The notes under the pieces: model-generated | Database searches by the model: none | Told to the model about the DNA's origin: nothing | Seen by the model: the letters and a program-made list of their open reading frames with translations, nothing else | Shown here: one piece after another, positions 35,953 through 48,825 of the stretch | Numbering within the stretch: position 1 is the stretch's first letter | Layout of the letters: the number at the start of each line of letters is the position of its first letter | Made by a program: the position numbers and the translations under genes | Assembly: GCA_002943765.1 (NCBI GenBank) | Contig: PQWQ01000018.1 | Location: 519,501 to 583,500, forward strand | DNA length: 64,000 nt | From: Psoroptes ovis | Taxonomy: Eukaryota > Arthropoda > Arachnida > Sarcoptiformes > Psoroptidae | Reading direction: 5' to 3'

Positions 35953-37425
35953 ATGAATAAAAAATCACCTGAACAGATGCCGCCATCTGCCGGTGCTGAT
36001 CTCAACAATGATTCTTCAAATAATTTTTCAATCATCGATCCACAGCAACAATTGTTACCAGATCCACCAAAATCGATTAATCATTCATCAATGATTGATA
36101 ATTATGATGATGAAATTCATTTGACAAAAATTAATTTCAATCATTACAAAAATATTTCGAATACAATTAAAATTCTTCGAAATTATAATGAAACTATTGA
36201 TTTGCATTTATGGACAATAGATGGCTCGATTGAACGTTTACATCAATATTATTTTGCATTTAAAGCACCAAAATTTTGGTGTAAATTAATTGATTATGAA
36301 TGTGAACAGCAAAAGAAACAATTAATTATTGATCGCCAATCATTAGTCAACAATTTTGATAAGAATCAATCATCATTATATGATAAAAATGTACGAAAGC
36401 TATTCGTACCAAATGAATTTATTGAAAATGATACACAATTATTGAAAATTATTTGTAATTTAATGTACAACAGCAATAATCAATTAAATGTAGATTATAA
36501 TTTATTATTAAAATTAATAAAAATTGGTGAAAAATTTGAACTGAAATTTTTAATCAATTATTGTTTGCAAAGGTTATCGTATCAAATATCTTTGAGTAAT
36601 TGTATTTTATTATGGAAAATTGGTCTGAATTATTGCCAGAATAAGAATAATAATCAAAAAGAATTAAATTTTGAAGCAATAAATTTAACACATGGTACAT
36701 TTATGTTCATATTGAAAAATATAATCAATAATGTAAGTTATCAAAATTTTATTATTATTATTATCATTGTGTACCGTGGATTATTCGTGAATTTTTAACT
36801 CAAGAATGATTATGTGTTTGTTTAAAGGGTGAAAATGTGTGTGTGTGTGTTTGCTTTGACTCTCGCCATCATTTATTTGAATTATTCAGGATCAATAAGT
36901 AGTGAGAATAATCACTCATTACTTATTCTTATCGATTATTATTCAAAAGAATTTTTCAAATAGGAATCTATTAACATCCTATTATTATCATGTTTTACTA
37001 TCGTTTAACCCCAAGATATTTGATGATAATACCTTGGTTTGTGGTTCGTGTTTCGAGTGAATAGCTTCATATATTTTTTCCAAAAATGAATGTTAAACTA
37101 TAAAATAAATAAATGGAAAAGAATTAGCCTCAAAACCCCTTTAGGCTTTTGAAAAAGTATGATGAATGATGCTTTTGTGTTATATTATTGATTTTATATT
37201 TTACCAATAATCCTATTCAACATGCACGCATCCGCACACACACGCACGAATGCTGAGTCCATATTTCATATATCCATCGTTTTTAGAAAATATTTCACCT
37301 GAATAATTTTAAAACAAATATTGATATATGAATTATTAATCATCGTTATTATTTTGATTGGAACAAATGGAAATTTAATTTAAGTTTGATTTTTTTTAAA
37401 ATTTTGATTTGTTGATTCTTTGGAT

Positions 37426-37468
<43 letters not shown>

Positions 37469-39238
37469 ATTTTGAAAATCCATTTTTAAATTAAAAATTT
37501 TTGAATTAATTATCATTATTATTTCAATTTATTTGCTCTATCTCGAATTTATTTAGATATTATATTCAACTGATTATAATCAAACATTAAAATTATTAAC
37601 ATTTAATCAATTATTAATAATAATCAATGATAATCGATTAAATATTGTAAATGAATATGATGCGTATTGTTTACTATGTAAATGGATTGAATTGACAAAA
37701 AATTTCGATAAATTTTGGCAATTATTCGGACAAATACGTTGGAATATGATTGATTTGTGTTTGATTCAAACTAAATTAGTGCCAGATTTATTAAAATTTG
37801 ATAATAATCATTGTGATGGTGCACTGAGTTTATATTTAAAGAATCAAAGTAAAATTGTTATTGATTAAATCTTTTTCAATCAAATTCATTTACATTCATT
37901 TTAAAATTAATTCCAAGAATTCAAAAATTTAGATTTAAAAACTTTTCGTCCACGAATACCGAATGAATTATTAGTGATATATGGAGGCTTTGAAAATGGT
38001 TATCCATCATCAACAATCAAAACATTTGATATTCGTTCAAAACGATGGTTTCAATTTCGCCTAAACAATAATAAATTCAATGAATTATCGGATGATGATT
38101 ATTCTCGTGTTTATCATCAAACAGTGGTCAGTTATCTTTATTATTTTGGTGAAATTTATTTTTCGATAACATTTTGATCATAAATAAATTCGTAATTCGT
38201 TTTTGAAATAGAATTTAGGCTCTAAATTATACATCATTGGTGGATCTAATGGATTCAAATGTTTGAATACGATAATTTGCCTTGATTTATCCGAAGAATC
38301 ATTTATAAAATGTTCATCGATGCATGAATTACGCTCGTTTCATTGTTCAGTGACATATGAAAATCGTTATATAATTGTATGTGGCGGTTATGATGGCCAG
38401 AAACGATTACGTACTGTTGAAATTTATGATTCAAAAAATGATCAATGGAGTTATTTACCATCAATGCAAACGATTCGATCAGATGCATCGGCATTATTAG
38501 TGAATAATTGTATTTATGTTGCCGGCGGTGTTGGTGATTTATATACATTGAATTCAATGGAATTTTATTCATTCATCACTAATCAATGGACAATCATTAG
38601 CTTTATGCACATACAACGTCGTTGTTTTTCATTCATAAATATTGATGATTATTTTTATGCTATCGGTGGTTGTACGGATATTTATGAATTTAATTGGTGA
38701 ATATATTTTGCTTTTACATTTATTATTTATGAGATTTTTAACAAAATTCCATAGTCTAAAATCAGTGGAACGATATAATCTAAAAACAAATCAATGGCAA
38801 TTCATACAATCATTACCTAAACATCGTATGTGTACCAGTTGTGCGGTGTTAGATCAAACATTATATGTATTCGGTGGTTATGATGGTTTCACATCATATC
38901 GTACTATATTCGGTTATAATTTTAAAGAATTAAAATGGGCACAAATTGAAACATTAATGCCAATACATTTATCCGGTACGACAACCAATGTCATATTAGA
39001 TCAATCTTCGAAAATAAATTTAATAAAATATTCATATTATGGTAATATGAATCATATTTCAATCAAGCAGCCATTGAATTACAACAGATTAAATACATTT
39101 TTTTTGAAAATGTTTACAACAAAATATGACAACAACACCAGCAACAACAACGGTGATTATTACAAGAAAAATTTTATGAAAAGCCGATCTAAATTCTTGA
39201 AATATTTGAGATTACAATTTGAAAAATATCCCACATAA
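35953..39238 (+). CDS. BTB-BACK-Kelch protein (Kelch-like family)
   Basis: Five exons: 35953-36732, 37557-37848, 37933-38126, 38212-38696, 38755-39238. All junctions are GT-AG and keep the frame, giving about 744 aa. An Asn/Ser/Pro-rich start (MNKKSPEQMPPSAGAD) precedes a divergent BTB region (about residues 70-190), a BACK region spanning exons 1-2 (about 190-355), and Kelch repeats with the GG...Y..W signature (IYGGFENGY, YIIGGSNGF, VCGGYDGQKR, VAGGVGDLY, AIGGCTDIY, FGGYDGFTS). Such proteins usually act as substrate adaptors for Cullin-3 ubiquitin ligases in the cytoplasm, or bind actin. The frame is open upstream of 35953, but no in-frame ATG precedes it. The orthologue is not decided. Confidence 0.88.
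36733..37556 (+). other. First intron of the Kelch gene
   Basis: An 824-bp intron with GTAAGT donor and TTTAG acceptor, much longer than the other three (59-85 bp). It contains a GT run near 36838, a CA tract near 37230 and a 40-nt poly-T (37428-37467). Confidence 0.8.
37428..37467. repeat. 40-nt poly-T tract
   Basis: The longest homopolymer in the window, about 90 bp upstream of the exon 2 acceptor of the Kelch gene. It is likely to be length-variable and prone to assembly error. Confidence 0.9.
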
Positions 39239-39742
39239 ATAATCAGCAGTAGTATCAGTTAGTAATAATGACTTTTGAATAATCAATTTTGATTGAAAAT
39301 TGATTATTAAATTCCAGATTTATTATAAATAATTTGTAGTTTAATATTTATTTTATAAATAGAATTTTTGTCGAAATCATTTTTCTTATCACATCTTTTA
39401 CAGTGAAATTAGTCTTCGGTGGCTTACACACTCGAGCGGCTCATTGAATCCAGTACTTCGGTTTTCGATCCTTGATTTGCCAAATCATTTTAATATTCAT
39501 GAAATTTCATAATGTTTCCATTTTTTTTCACTGTTCTTTTCTTGCTTTTTGCTTTCAAGATACAGCTAGGAGAAGAAGCAATATTACAAATTTGATATTC
39601 ACAAAAAAGAAAAAACACCGATTCGACTAGAAATTAATTGAGAATTTGTGTTTTGGTTTCAATATCATTCAATATTCAGTTACAATGTGTTGCATTTTTT
39701 TGCATTCCATAACTTTCAAAGGTATTTTTTTTTAAAATTGTA

Positions 39743-39824
39743 TTAGGTTGCCCCATAAGTTCTCGCCGTTTTTGGATTGAAAAAAAAATTCAAAAAAACG
39801 GCAAGAACTTATGGGACAACCCAA
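39743..39824. mobile_element. Mariner-type MITE, near-perfect fold-back copy
   Basis: 82 bp, TA on both sides (39741-39742 and 39825-39826). Arms of about 30 bp pair almost perfectly: TTAGGTTGCCCCATAAGTTC on the left and GAACTTATGGGACAACCCAA on the right, joined by an A-rich loop. It is the best-preserved member of the family and probably the youngest. The YCCCATAAGTTCT end is shared with 4902 and partly with 56888. Confidence 0.85.
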
Positions 39825-40984
39825 TAATTTATTTCATTTTCATACTTTTTTGCATTGCATGGCAGCCAAATGTCTCGATTCATACGACTTTATAAGATTC
39901 GATTGGAATCATATAAATTTGACTGTCAAATGACATGTTTTGTTTTTCATTGTCAATAGTCAAATTTTAAGTGTAACAATATTAAGATTTACGAATTTAT
40001 TATTGAATTCATGAGTTTGTAACCCTTTTTTTCTCGCAATTTTCGTATGTTTCACCATTAAATTCATTACGCTTCGGCCCACATCACATTTGTCTAGTTT
40101 TTCAATTAATTCGAAAATTTCTGATTGTTTCATGTCATTGTTGACTGTCATGTGATGTGTATTAATGAATAGGCGTTTCGATTCCCATCGATTTTTACGC
40201 CTTTTAGTTCTGTGATTTCAAGAATTCAAGGTTCATCGTATTCGTTGATAATCTACGAAATTTCTTTGACTTGGAAATTTTCATTTGGGCGTAACAAATC
40301 TTGAAATTAGCAGCGTTTAATAACAATAATTGTTCAATACGATAATAATCAATTTATTCTGATTCGCTCGAATAATTTTTAATCGAACTCGAAATGGATT
40401 TAAAATTCATAGATTTTGAAATCAGTTATTTTGTTTAGAAATAATTTCACAGTGTCGTGGATGACACAATTGAAGTTTTAAACCTAAAGTTTAATCTATT
40501 GTCATGTATGATAATAGTTTAACTTCTTTGTAATAGTGTTTGTAAGCACAATTCGATAACAGTTTGTTGGATGACAACAAGAATAAATTTTATCATTTGA
40601 TATATTTCTATATATTATCAATATTATCAACACATAATCATATCAACTAAAATAAATAAATTGTCAATGAAAAAATTTGAAAATTCAAATTTTAATTTCA
40701 TAAATAGATAATAGATGATTCATGTTTATACAAGTGTCAATAAGTAAAAGGCATTTTTCTTGAAGACAAATTGAATTTTATTCAATAAATGTATTTCATC
40801 GAAAAATGTTTAATGTTTTTTATACGTAAGCCTGTTAGATTCTATCAAGTTGTCACTCGAATTGTCTTTGAGCTGGCAAAACTTTATTGATTTAAGCTCT
40901 GTACCCTGCAGCGTATGATGTGCTATTCATATTGAATATATCTATTTTAAATAAAATATTCGTTTTTGTAAAACAATCGACAAC

Positions 40985-41490
40985 ATTGTGCCGAAAGCCA
41001 AAAAGGGGTTATCTGTGAAAAAATGGCTGATAATGATAAGCGAATTGAACAACTAAAATCAAAGCATCTTTGACAAAAAAAATTTTTGATGTTGGTAAAC
41101 CATGCTTTATCAACAAAATGAAGTGCAACATTGAACATGCATTGATTGGTAGTGATACATGCGAACAATTAGTCCGAATTTTCTGAAAATTCAGCAAAAA
41201 AAAAAACATTTATAAATGAAATCAATTCTTTCAGTTAAATGCAGCTGTGCGATCAATGTTACAAGACAAATTAAATGTTTTTTTGTTTGTCAACAACAAA
41301 CCATAAATCAATATTTTGTAAATTTAATATAACTAACATGGATGGTCGACAAATTTTAATCAAAACAAGCCTGATGTTTTGTTTGTCTCAGCAAAAACCT
41401 TCAATTAGTAGTCAATGTAGATCGGCATGCAAAATGTTCAGGAAAATGGAAAATGTTCAGGACGACATGGCTACGGTCATACGTGTGTGA
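40985..41490 (+). pseudogene. Possible decayed gene fragment
   Basis: Several adjoining plus-strand stretches read like protein but change frame: MADNDKRIEQLKSKHL, then KKIFDVGKPCFINKMK and SDTCEQLVRIF. A good acceptor (TTCTTTCAG, ending near 41235) precedes LNAAVRSMLQDKLNVF. The next part is a 71-codon frame (41275-41490). No family is recognised. It may be a decayed gene or small exons of an unrecognised one. Confidence 0.22.
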
Positions 41491-42494
41491 ACAAGCAGAA
41501 AACAATGACATCATAAGTAATAAACAAAAAACTTTAAAAAAGGACCCAAAATAGCTTAATTTATTTCAGCTACATAATTTGCACTTAAACAATTAACGCA
41601 TCCGTAGTTACTGGAGACTAAATTAACTTTTGTGTGTGTATCTCAACATAATAATAATGATAATTCATTCATTCGTGTATAAATTCATCAGTATATTATG
41701 GAAATTGAACTAAATATATCGAATAAATCATTTGATTATATAAATTTACCTGTATGCTACTAGCAGAATTTGTTATTTTAGGAATTTCAAACATATATAA
41801 CTAAATGTAAAATTTGAAAACATATTTGGTTTTCAAATTTCATTTGGAATTCCTATTCAAAAAAAAAAGTTTTCATTTTCCAAGTTTCAAATTGTTTGTC
41901 ATATTGATTCAAAATTGATTCAAAGTTACAAATATTTATAAAATGTTATTTTTGAAAATATTTCAAATTTTCAAAAATTTGTTCATTTTGAATCGTCATT
42001 TTCATTGAAATTTTTTGTGAAGTATTTTCGACATTTCAAGAATGTTCCCCGTTGATTTCCCTATTATTTACCGTGATAGGGGCTTAGCAATCATCAAAGT
42101 TGTTTTTTTTTTATTTATTAATATTAAAAATCTTGACTAGATTAAAAATCGACTCGGATTCATTCGTGTTTATTTAAAAATTCTGAAGTTTTAATGAAAA
42201 ATCTTAAATTAACTGACTGAAAAAAAGCAATTTGTTTGAAGTACATTTGAAAATATTTTGAATGTGTATTTGTGAAAGCGATCAAATTGGATAAATAAAC
42301 AAACTTTCTGAAATGAATTCAAAGTGAGAGCAATGAAAATTCCAAATTTGCAAATTCTGTAAGAACTGCAAGCATCTGTTCAAAGATTCGTTTCAAGATT
42401 TGTTGATAGTCTTGGATACCTTGAAGATATTAAAGCATCATAATCACATCATTAAATCATTATTATTGTCATTAAATTCAATATAACAATTAAT

Positions 42495-44472
42495 ATGGAA
42501 TTAATAATTAATAATCGTCAACAATCATTATCATTACGTGATTATCTGGTAATAATAATGTATAGTTTAATAATAATTATATCATTATTCGGTAATCTTC
42601 TTGTTTGTCGTGTATTATTATTTGAAAAAACAATGCGTCAACGTATGACCAATATATTTTTAGCCAATTTAACCATTAGTGATCTGTTGATGACCATATT
42701 CACTATACCAATGAATATGGGTATGTATTCGTGATTTTTTTATTTTTAAAATTAAAATTGATTTCGATCATGAAAAAGTAAATAGTTCGAATAATTCTAT
42801 GAATATTCTTGATAAATAGTATGTTCTATTTGTTTTCCAACATATTTTGCCTTAAGTGTTTCAAGTTAATTCATGTCCGAAAAAAATGGAGATTTCCATT
42901 GGATAAAAAAATAGTTTATCATCATTAAATTTATGATAAATGCTTGGATGATTTGATTAAAAAAATCAATTTATTTCAATTAAATTTCTATTTTTGGTAA
43001 TTTTCACTAAATAATACTTTAATCTATAATCTTTGTAAAACTTGCCATGAAACTTAGCCAGATTTTTGTTTTCTTTATTTTGATTCACATTTAATTCAAT
43101 TCTTCGATTCAATAGTCCAATTCATTGTTGAGGGTCCAGTTGGAATTTTCTTCGAAATTCTTTTTGCAGAATTTTCCGAATCGATTTCGATTAATGAAAA
43201 TGTCAAAATAGATTTAAAATTATATCTATCTTTTTTTTATCAAATTTTTTGTGAAATGAAAAATGAAAATTATCCTTTTGATTTTCCGTATTATTTGACA
43301 TTATAATTGAAATTTCATTATAAAATTCGGTGCATTTTAGTGGTGCATTCGATTGTTTCATTGTTTCAATAAAAACATTCAAATGTCAATGTATCAACAT
43401 TATTATTATTCTATTTTTAATCAGATTCATTTTGTCGATTTGTCATGGGAATTCATTTTAATCAATTTCCTTGATTGTTTTTATGATTTTTTTTTCGAGA
43501 AGATTAAATTTTCTGTATTTAATTATTTATTAATTTATTTTGTATTTCCTCATTCCATAAAAATAATGAATAATAGCAAGACAAATATTGGACAATTGGC
43601 CATTTGGTGAATTTTGTTGTAAATTAGTACCATTCGTACAAGCAATATCAGTATATGTATCAGTATTATCAATGACAATGATAGCGATTGATCGTTATCA
43701 AGCATTAGTAAAACCATTACAGCCTCGTTTTATACAAAAATATGCAAAACATTGGATATGGCTTGCATCCATTTGGTTATTAGCATCATTATTATCGATA
43801 CCTTGTGCAATATTTAATCATGTTGTTGTTGTAACATTTTCTATTTATAAATTTAGAAATGATTTGACTATCAATAATGATGATGATGATGAATTTCAAA
43901 AATCATTATATCGTTGTAAAGCAATATATCCTGGTGATGATCCTGATTATTATCAACGTTTAATAACATTATCAACATTTATCACACAATTTTGTATTCC
44001 AATGTTAATAGTTATTTATTGTTATATTTGTATTGCAATCAAAATTTATCAACGTTCATGTATTGGTGAATATATTCGTGATCGTAAACAAATACATTTA
44101 CAAACAAAACATAAAACAATCAAAATGCTTATATGTGTTGTCGTAATGTTTGCTATTTGTTGGCTGCCATATAATCTACTGTTTATTATTGAAGATTTTT
44201 TTCATATAAATTTTTCCTTAACAATACATTATATTATTCATTGGCTGGCGATGAGTTCAATATGTTATAATCCATTCATTTATTTTTGGTTAAATCATTA
44301 CTATCGTCGCGGTATTTTAAACGTGTTGACATGTTGCTGCTTTTTTTGTTCCAGTGTTCGTCATTATTACCAAGAGCGAAGATCAATTATTTTCAAAGAT
44401 AGTAACAACAAACACAGTAATGATCGAAATAATCAAAGTAATCAAAATAAATGTTCAAATAATGAATTATAA
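42495..44472 (+). CDS. Rhodopsin-family neuropeptide receptor (RYamide/luqin or NPY-like type)
   Basis: Two exons, 42495-42720 and 43577-44472, joined in phase 1 across an 856-bp intron, giving 373 aa. All seven membrane segments are visible: TM1 near 18-40 with GNLLV, TM2 with LANLTISDLL, the WPFG extracellular-loop motif at 83-86, C90 and C189 as the likely disulphide pair, DRY at 114-116, CWLP at 270-273 in TM6, and NPFIY at 307-311 in TM7. A Cys cluster (LTCCCFFC) after TM7 is a likely palmitoylation site. WPFG with VPFVQAISVYVS in TM3 is typical of peptide receptors of the RYamide/luqin and NPY-like groups. The receptor should couple a secreted neuropeptide to G proteins at the plasma membrane. 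The exact ligand cannot be set from sequence. The intron after TM2 begins GTATGT. Confidence 0.9.
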
Positions 44473-44896
44473 TTAAGTGAATTTAATTCAAAAATTACGA
44501 ATTACGAAATATTCAATTTCAAGCGATGTTCATCAATTAATTATATGATGGAATGAATTCGAACAAAAGAAGCATTAAAATCATCTAAGACATGAAAAAA
44601 AACCCTAAATGCAAAAGACAATTGTATCAATTTGATTTATATTCAAATAATTGATTAAAAACAATCATAATGATGTACAGTTTACCGACATTATTCAGTG
44701 TTATTGTGATTTTTTGAAATTGAATTATCGATGTTTCAGCATTTTTTGAACTTGAACATTTCAAAACATTTCAAATCACAAATTAATGTCAATAAATGAA
44801 TTGATTTTTTCAATTTGATTTCAATTCAAATTTCAATTATATTTTTAAGAAAATAAAGATTTTAATTAGTACGCCAAAAATAATTTTAAAGAAATA
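44473..44896. other. Intergenic gap, GPCR to MIF4G-like gene
   Basis: 424 bp of AT-rich sequence that must hold the 3' end of the receptor gene and the start region of the next gene. AATAAA-like sequences occur near 44790 and 44854. Nothing else is seen. Confidence 0.5.
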
Positions 44897-47385
44897 ATGG
44901 AATCCAAGCAATATCAAAATGATAATGATGATCATCATTTGAATGTAATTCGTCGAAATTTTCTCGAATTATTACGTGAAACATTACGTTATGATTTCAA
45001 TTTGAATCTATTATCATTGATGAAACGTGATAAAATTATTGATTGTTTAAAACAATTAGAACATTTACGTTTGCGAATTGATAATTTATGGTGTGAATTA
45101 CGTGATTTATCTACAATACCGCAATCATCGTTATCGATAACACCATTCAGAATGCTACTGTCAATAATACAATTAACAACAAAAATTGAATCAATTATTG
45201 TTGCAATGGAAACATTTCGAGATATGAATAATAATAATGCAGATGGTGGTCATCAACAATTGTTTAGTAATAATCATCAATCTAATCAATTTAATGAGGT
45301 AAATTTAATTTATTCGATTGAATAATTCACTGAAATTTTCATTTTCCGGTACAGTCAAGTATTGAATTGAGACGTCAAGAATCACCGAGAAGTGTTGATT
45401 CAATTAGTAGTGCAGCGATTGAAATATATCCATTGTTATGGTTTGATGATTCTTCTGATGATCATATGAATGTGTCTAATATTTCGTTAGCCAATATTGC
45501 TGATACAAGTAATGAATCGCTGCATGGTCAAAATATCATTGAAATCAATGGCGAAAATAATGTTATTGTTGCCGGAAATCCTAAACAATCAAACGATGGT
45601 AACGAATCAAATGTGTCCAATGTTACTGCTTATTATTCAACAACATCTGAAATCAATGAAGATGAATATTCATCATCAAATTTTTCATTGAACAGTATTC
45701 AACAATTATCGTTGATAAAAAATCAATCAACTAGCGAATCGGATGATAATCAAACATTAAATGTTAATATAAACGCATATGTCGATAGTACTGATATCGA
45801 AACCGATGGCATTTCAATTAATGAATTTCAAAATCAATTTATAGACATTAGGCAATCAGATTCTGTTCATCACAATGTTCAAACGATTTCAAATGATAAT
45901 CAATCAAACAAATTGAATGAAAATGAAATCATCAACAATGAAATAGGCGAAAATTGCTGTCCACATGAAAATGGATGCAATTCCAATGCTGATATGAACT
46001 TGGAGTCAATGACAGGTGGTAAGTTGATCAATTGATTGATTATTGATTTATTTAATTTAAACTTTTTATGAAATTCATTTATTTATTTATTTTTTTGTTT
46101 CAATGAATTCATTCATACATTTAAAGCCAATGGCAAATTAGCCAATAATTTTGTTGAAAAACAGCAAAATCAATGCGAAAATTGTGATACAAATATAGAT
46201 ATTTGTTCCTCAAATAGAAATGAAATGATTGATCACGCGGATAATGATCAACAAAAATCTAATGCTAATAATATTAATGATGACAATGAAGTGATGAAAT
46301 TTATAAAATTATTATTGAATAATATATTCATCAATGATCAAGATGAAAATGATCTGAATGAATCAATCATTGAATTCAATGAAAAATTTTCAAAATTCAA
46401 TCAAAAATTGCTTGTTGATATGATTTTGAATGAAATTTTTAACGATTGTATCGATCTCTATTTAAATTCAAATCAACTTGAACAAAATTTATTGAAACAT
46501 ATTCAAATTTATGCCGAATTTATAGCTAAATTTGTATTATTTATGAATCCAAATTGTAGAGAAGAATTTCGTACAGAACTTTTGATTCGATTACGTGAAA
46601 ATTATCGTCAAGAAATCAATGAATTATTAGAAAATCATGAAAATAATGAAAATGAAACATCATCAATTGTATCGATTAGTTCATTTTCAAAGTTATTTTT
46701 AAAACATGAAGAAAATGAAAATAAAACCAAATCAAAACAAAAATCAGCACATAAAATGAATCAATATTTGATTAATTTATATTTAATTAATGAACTATTT
46801 CAAATAAAATTCATTGAAATTGATTACCTGTTCGATTGTCTTAATTATATTATCGAAAGAAATGAACAAATTAATCGAATACAATCAATGTATGGTCAAT
46901 ATTTGCAATGTAGTCGAATATTTTTTCAACATATTCATATGAATTTCAAGCGATTATCGATAGATTCGAAAAAAATTGCCAAACAATATCAAATGATTGG
47001 AAAAAATATGGAACGAATATTGAAATATAATAATCGAAAATTATCATCGAATAAATCATCGAAACCAATGATAATGTCATCGCCATCGACTACATCAACC
47101 ATCTCCAACACGACCATCGCATCATCATCATCGTCATCATCATTGATGATCAAAAAATCAATGAACAAGTCGAAAAATAAATCCATAACACCAATCAAAC
47201 AACCGCAACATCAGCAGCAACAACAACAGCCACAAGTATTTGCTCTAAAACTGTTGAAATTGTTCGATACATTCAACGATAACGATTCAAATAATATTAT
47301 GAATAGATTACAACAACAACGGCAACAACAACAACAACACCGACGACAAACATCATTATTGTATCGTTATCATTCGGTCGGATAA
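44897..47385 (+). CDS. Divergent MIF4G-domain-like protein
   Basis: Three exons, 44897-45298, 45355-46018 and 46127-47385, with short GT-AG introns of 56 and 108 bp, giving about 774 aa. The N-terminal 110 residues are helical (LLRETLRYDFNLNLLSLMKR). Residues 135-390 are Ser/Asn-rich and probably disordered. The C-terminal 350 residues look like a MIF4G helical repeat: QIYAEFIAKFV, then CREEFRTELLIRLRENY, then LINLYLINELFQIKFIEIDY plus FDCL, echoing the FRxLLL and FIGELFKLK-type motifs of eIF4G, PAIP1 and CTIF. It ends in Ser and Gln/Arg runs. If correct, it would bind initiation factors or mRNA-bound proteins in translation or mRNA decay. The assignment rests on motif spacing read by eye and is tentative; the gene model is firmer. 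AATAAA lies at 47409-47414. Confidence 0.7.
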
Positions 47386-48825
47386 TCGAATCAATGATTG
47401 AAATGTTAAATAAAACAAAATTCGATTTAAAATTTTCATAACTCTTTCGATAACATGTTTCGTGTTCATACTATTTTACAATTTATAAATTTTCAAATCA
47501 ATCCATGAAATTGGCCAACACCTTTTGCATTCAATTCAATATGATAATATTTGCATTCAATTCAATATGATAATATTTGCATTCAATTCAATTTGGAAGA
47601 TTGTATCATCATCATCGTCATCATCACCATCAATCGTATATTTGATTATCATTATCACTGTCAATCATTGATCAATCAATCAAATAACGAAACAACAGCA
47701 AAAATCCATTGAACAAACAAATTATTTTTTCATTATTTATATTTATTTAAAAATCTAAATAATGATGATGATTTCTCGCTTGTGAAATGTGCACCAATGA
47801 AGTTTTATGAAGAAATTTTTTTTTTTCAAAATGTCATTTTACATTGAAAATTTATTTTTATATTTATTCATCCAAAAATCCAAGATCCATCAATGATGAT
47901 CATGATGAGAAAAATTGAAAAGGGTCATATTAAATCAAATTGAATTATCGTTTAATAATGATCATATTCACACAAGAAGAAAAAGAAAAGATTTTATTTA
48001 TATAAATACGAACATACAAATATCCATGTCCATGGCCATGATTAAAATGTGATAATATTTTTAATATTTATTTAATTTTATGAAAAAAGAAAAATTCAAA
48101 TATCATCAAATTTCAAATTTGATGACATTTTCTCATATTTTTTGAAGAAAAAAAAAATTACAAACAAGTTTATTATTAGAAATCAAAGTATTAATATTAT
48201 TAATAAATAAATGTATTAGTTTTTATATAAATAAATAAATAATCCAATCATTCATATTAATATTTATTAAATTTCAATTTGTTCGATGGTCATCATGAAG
48301 CTTTTGAAATAATATCATCATTGATCAATGTTCATTTTTTTCACCATTGAGCCACACCACCTTTTCGATCGATCATTTTCGATGACAAGTGATGGCTTTG
48401 GCTGCGGCTGTTGTGGAGACATTTCATTTCATTTAATTTCATTTTTTTTAATTCTAAACTTGAAATTTTCAAAAGAGATTTATTGTTGGAACAATGTTGT
48501 GATTCAATGATTTAATGCAATAATACATTGATGGTGGTGGTGGTGATTTTTTTTATTTACGGCCAACATATTTGATTTTGATATTTTTTTCTTTTTTTTC
48601 GTCATTTCGTGTAAAACACGTGCATTCGATTTTCGTTTATTCAATTGATTCATTCAATATTTGATATTTGTAATGCAATTGCTTTCGCTGTTGTTATTAT
48701 TGTTCCAATTACAAATTTTTGAATGATTATTTTCTGAAAATGTCCTAATTTTAATATTGTTTTTTTTTGAAATAATCAGAAATTTAAAATTTAAAATTCT
48801 GAAATATGAATGAAAATAATTTAAA
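47386..48825. other. Intergenic region, MIF4G-like to secreted-protein gene
   Basis: 1.4 kb of AT-rich sequence. It holds a poly(A) signal at 47409 and a tandem repeat at 47524-47594, then runs of ATC, TTTA and ATT. No coding region is seen. Confidence 0.6.
47524..47594. repeat. 26-bp tandem repeat, 2.7 copies
   Basis: Two perfect copies and one partial copy of a 26-bp unit starting TTTGCATTCAATTCAATATG. They are exact where complete, so the duplication is recent or the array is unstable. Confidence 0.92.

Larger units (their letters stand above)
39239..42494. other. Intergenic region between the Kelch and GPCR genes
   Basis: 3.3 kb with one young fold-back MITE (39743-39824). Around 40985-41500 broken, protein-like plus-strand stretches occur (listed separately). 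The last several hundred bases are AT-rich and should hold the receptor's promoter; no clear TATA box was seen. Confidence 0.5.
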
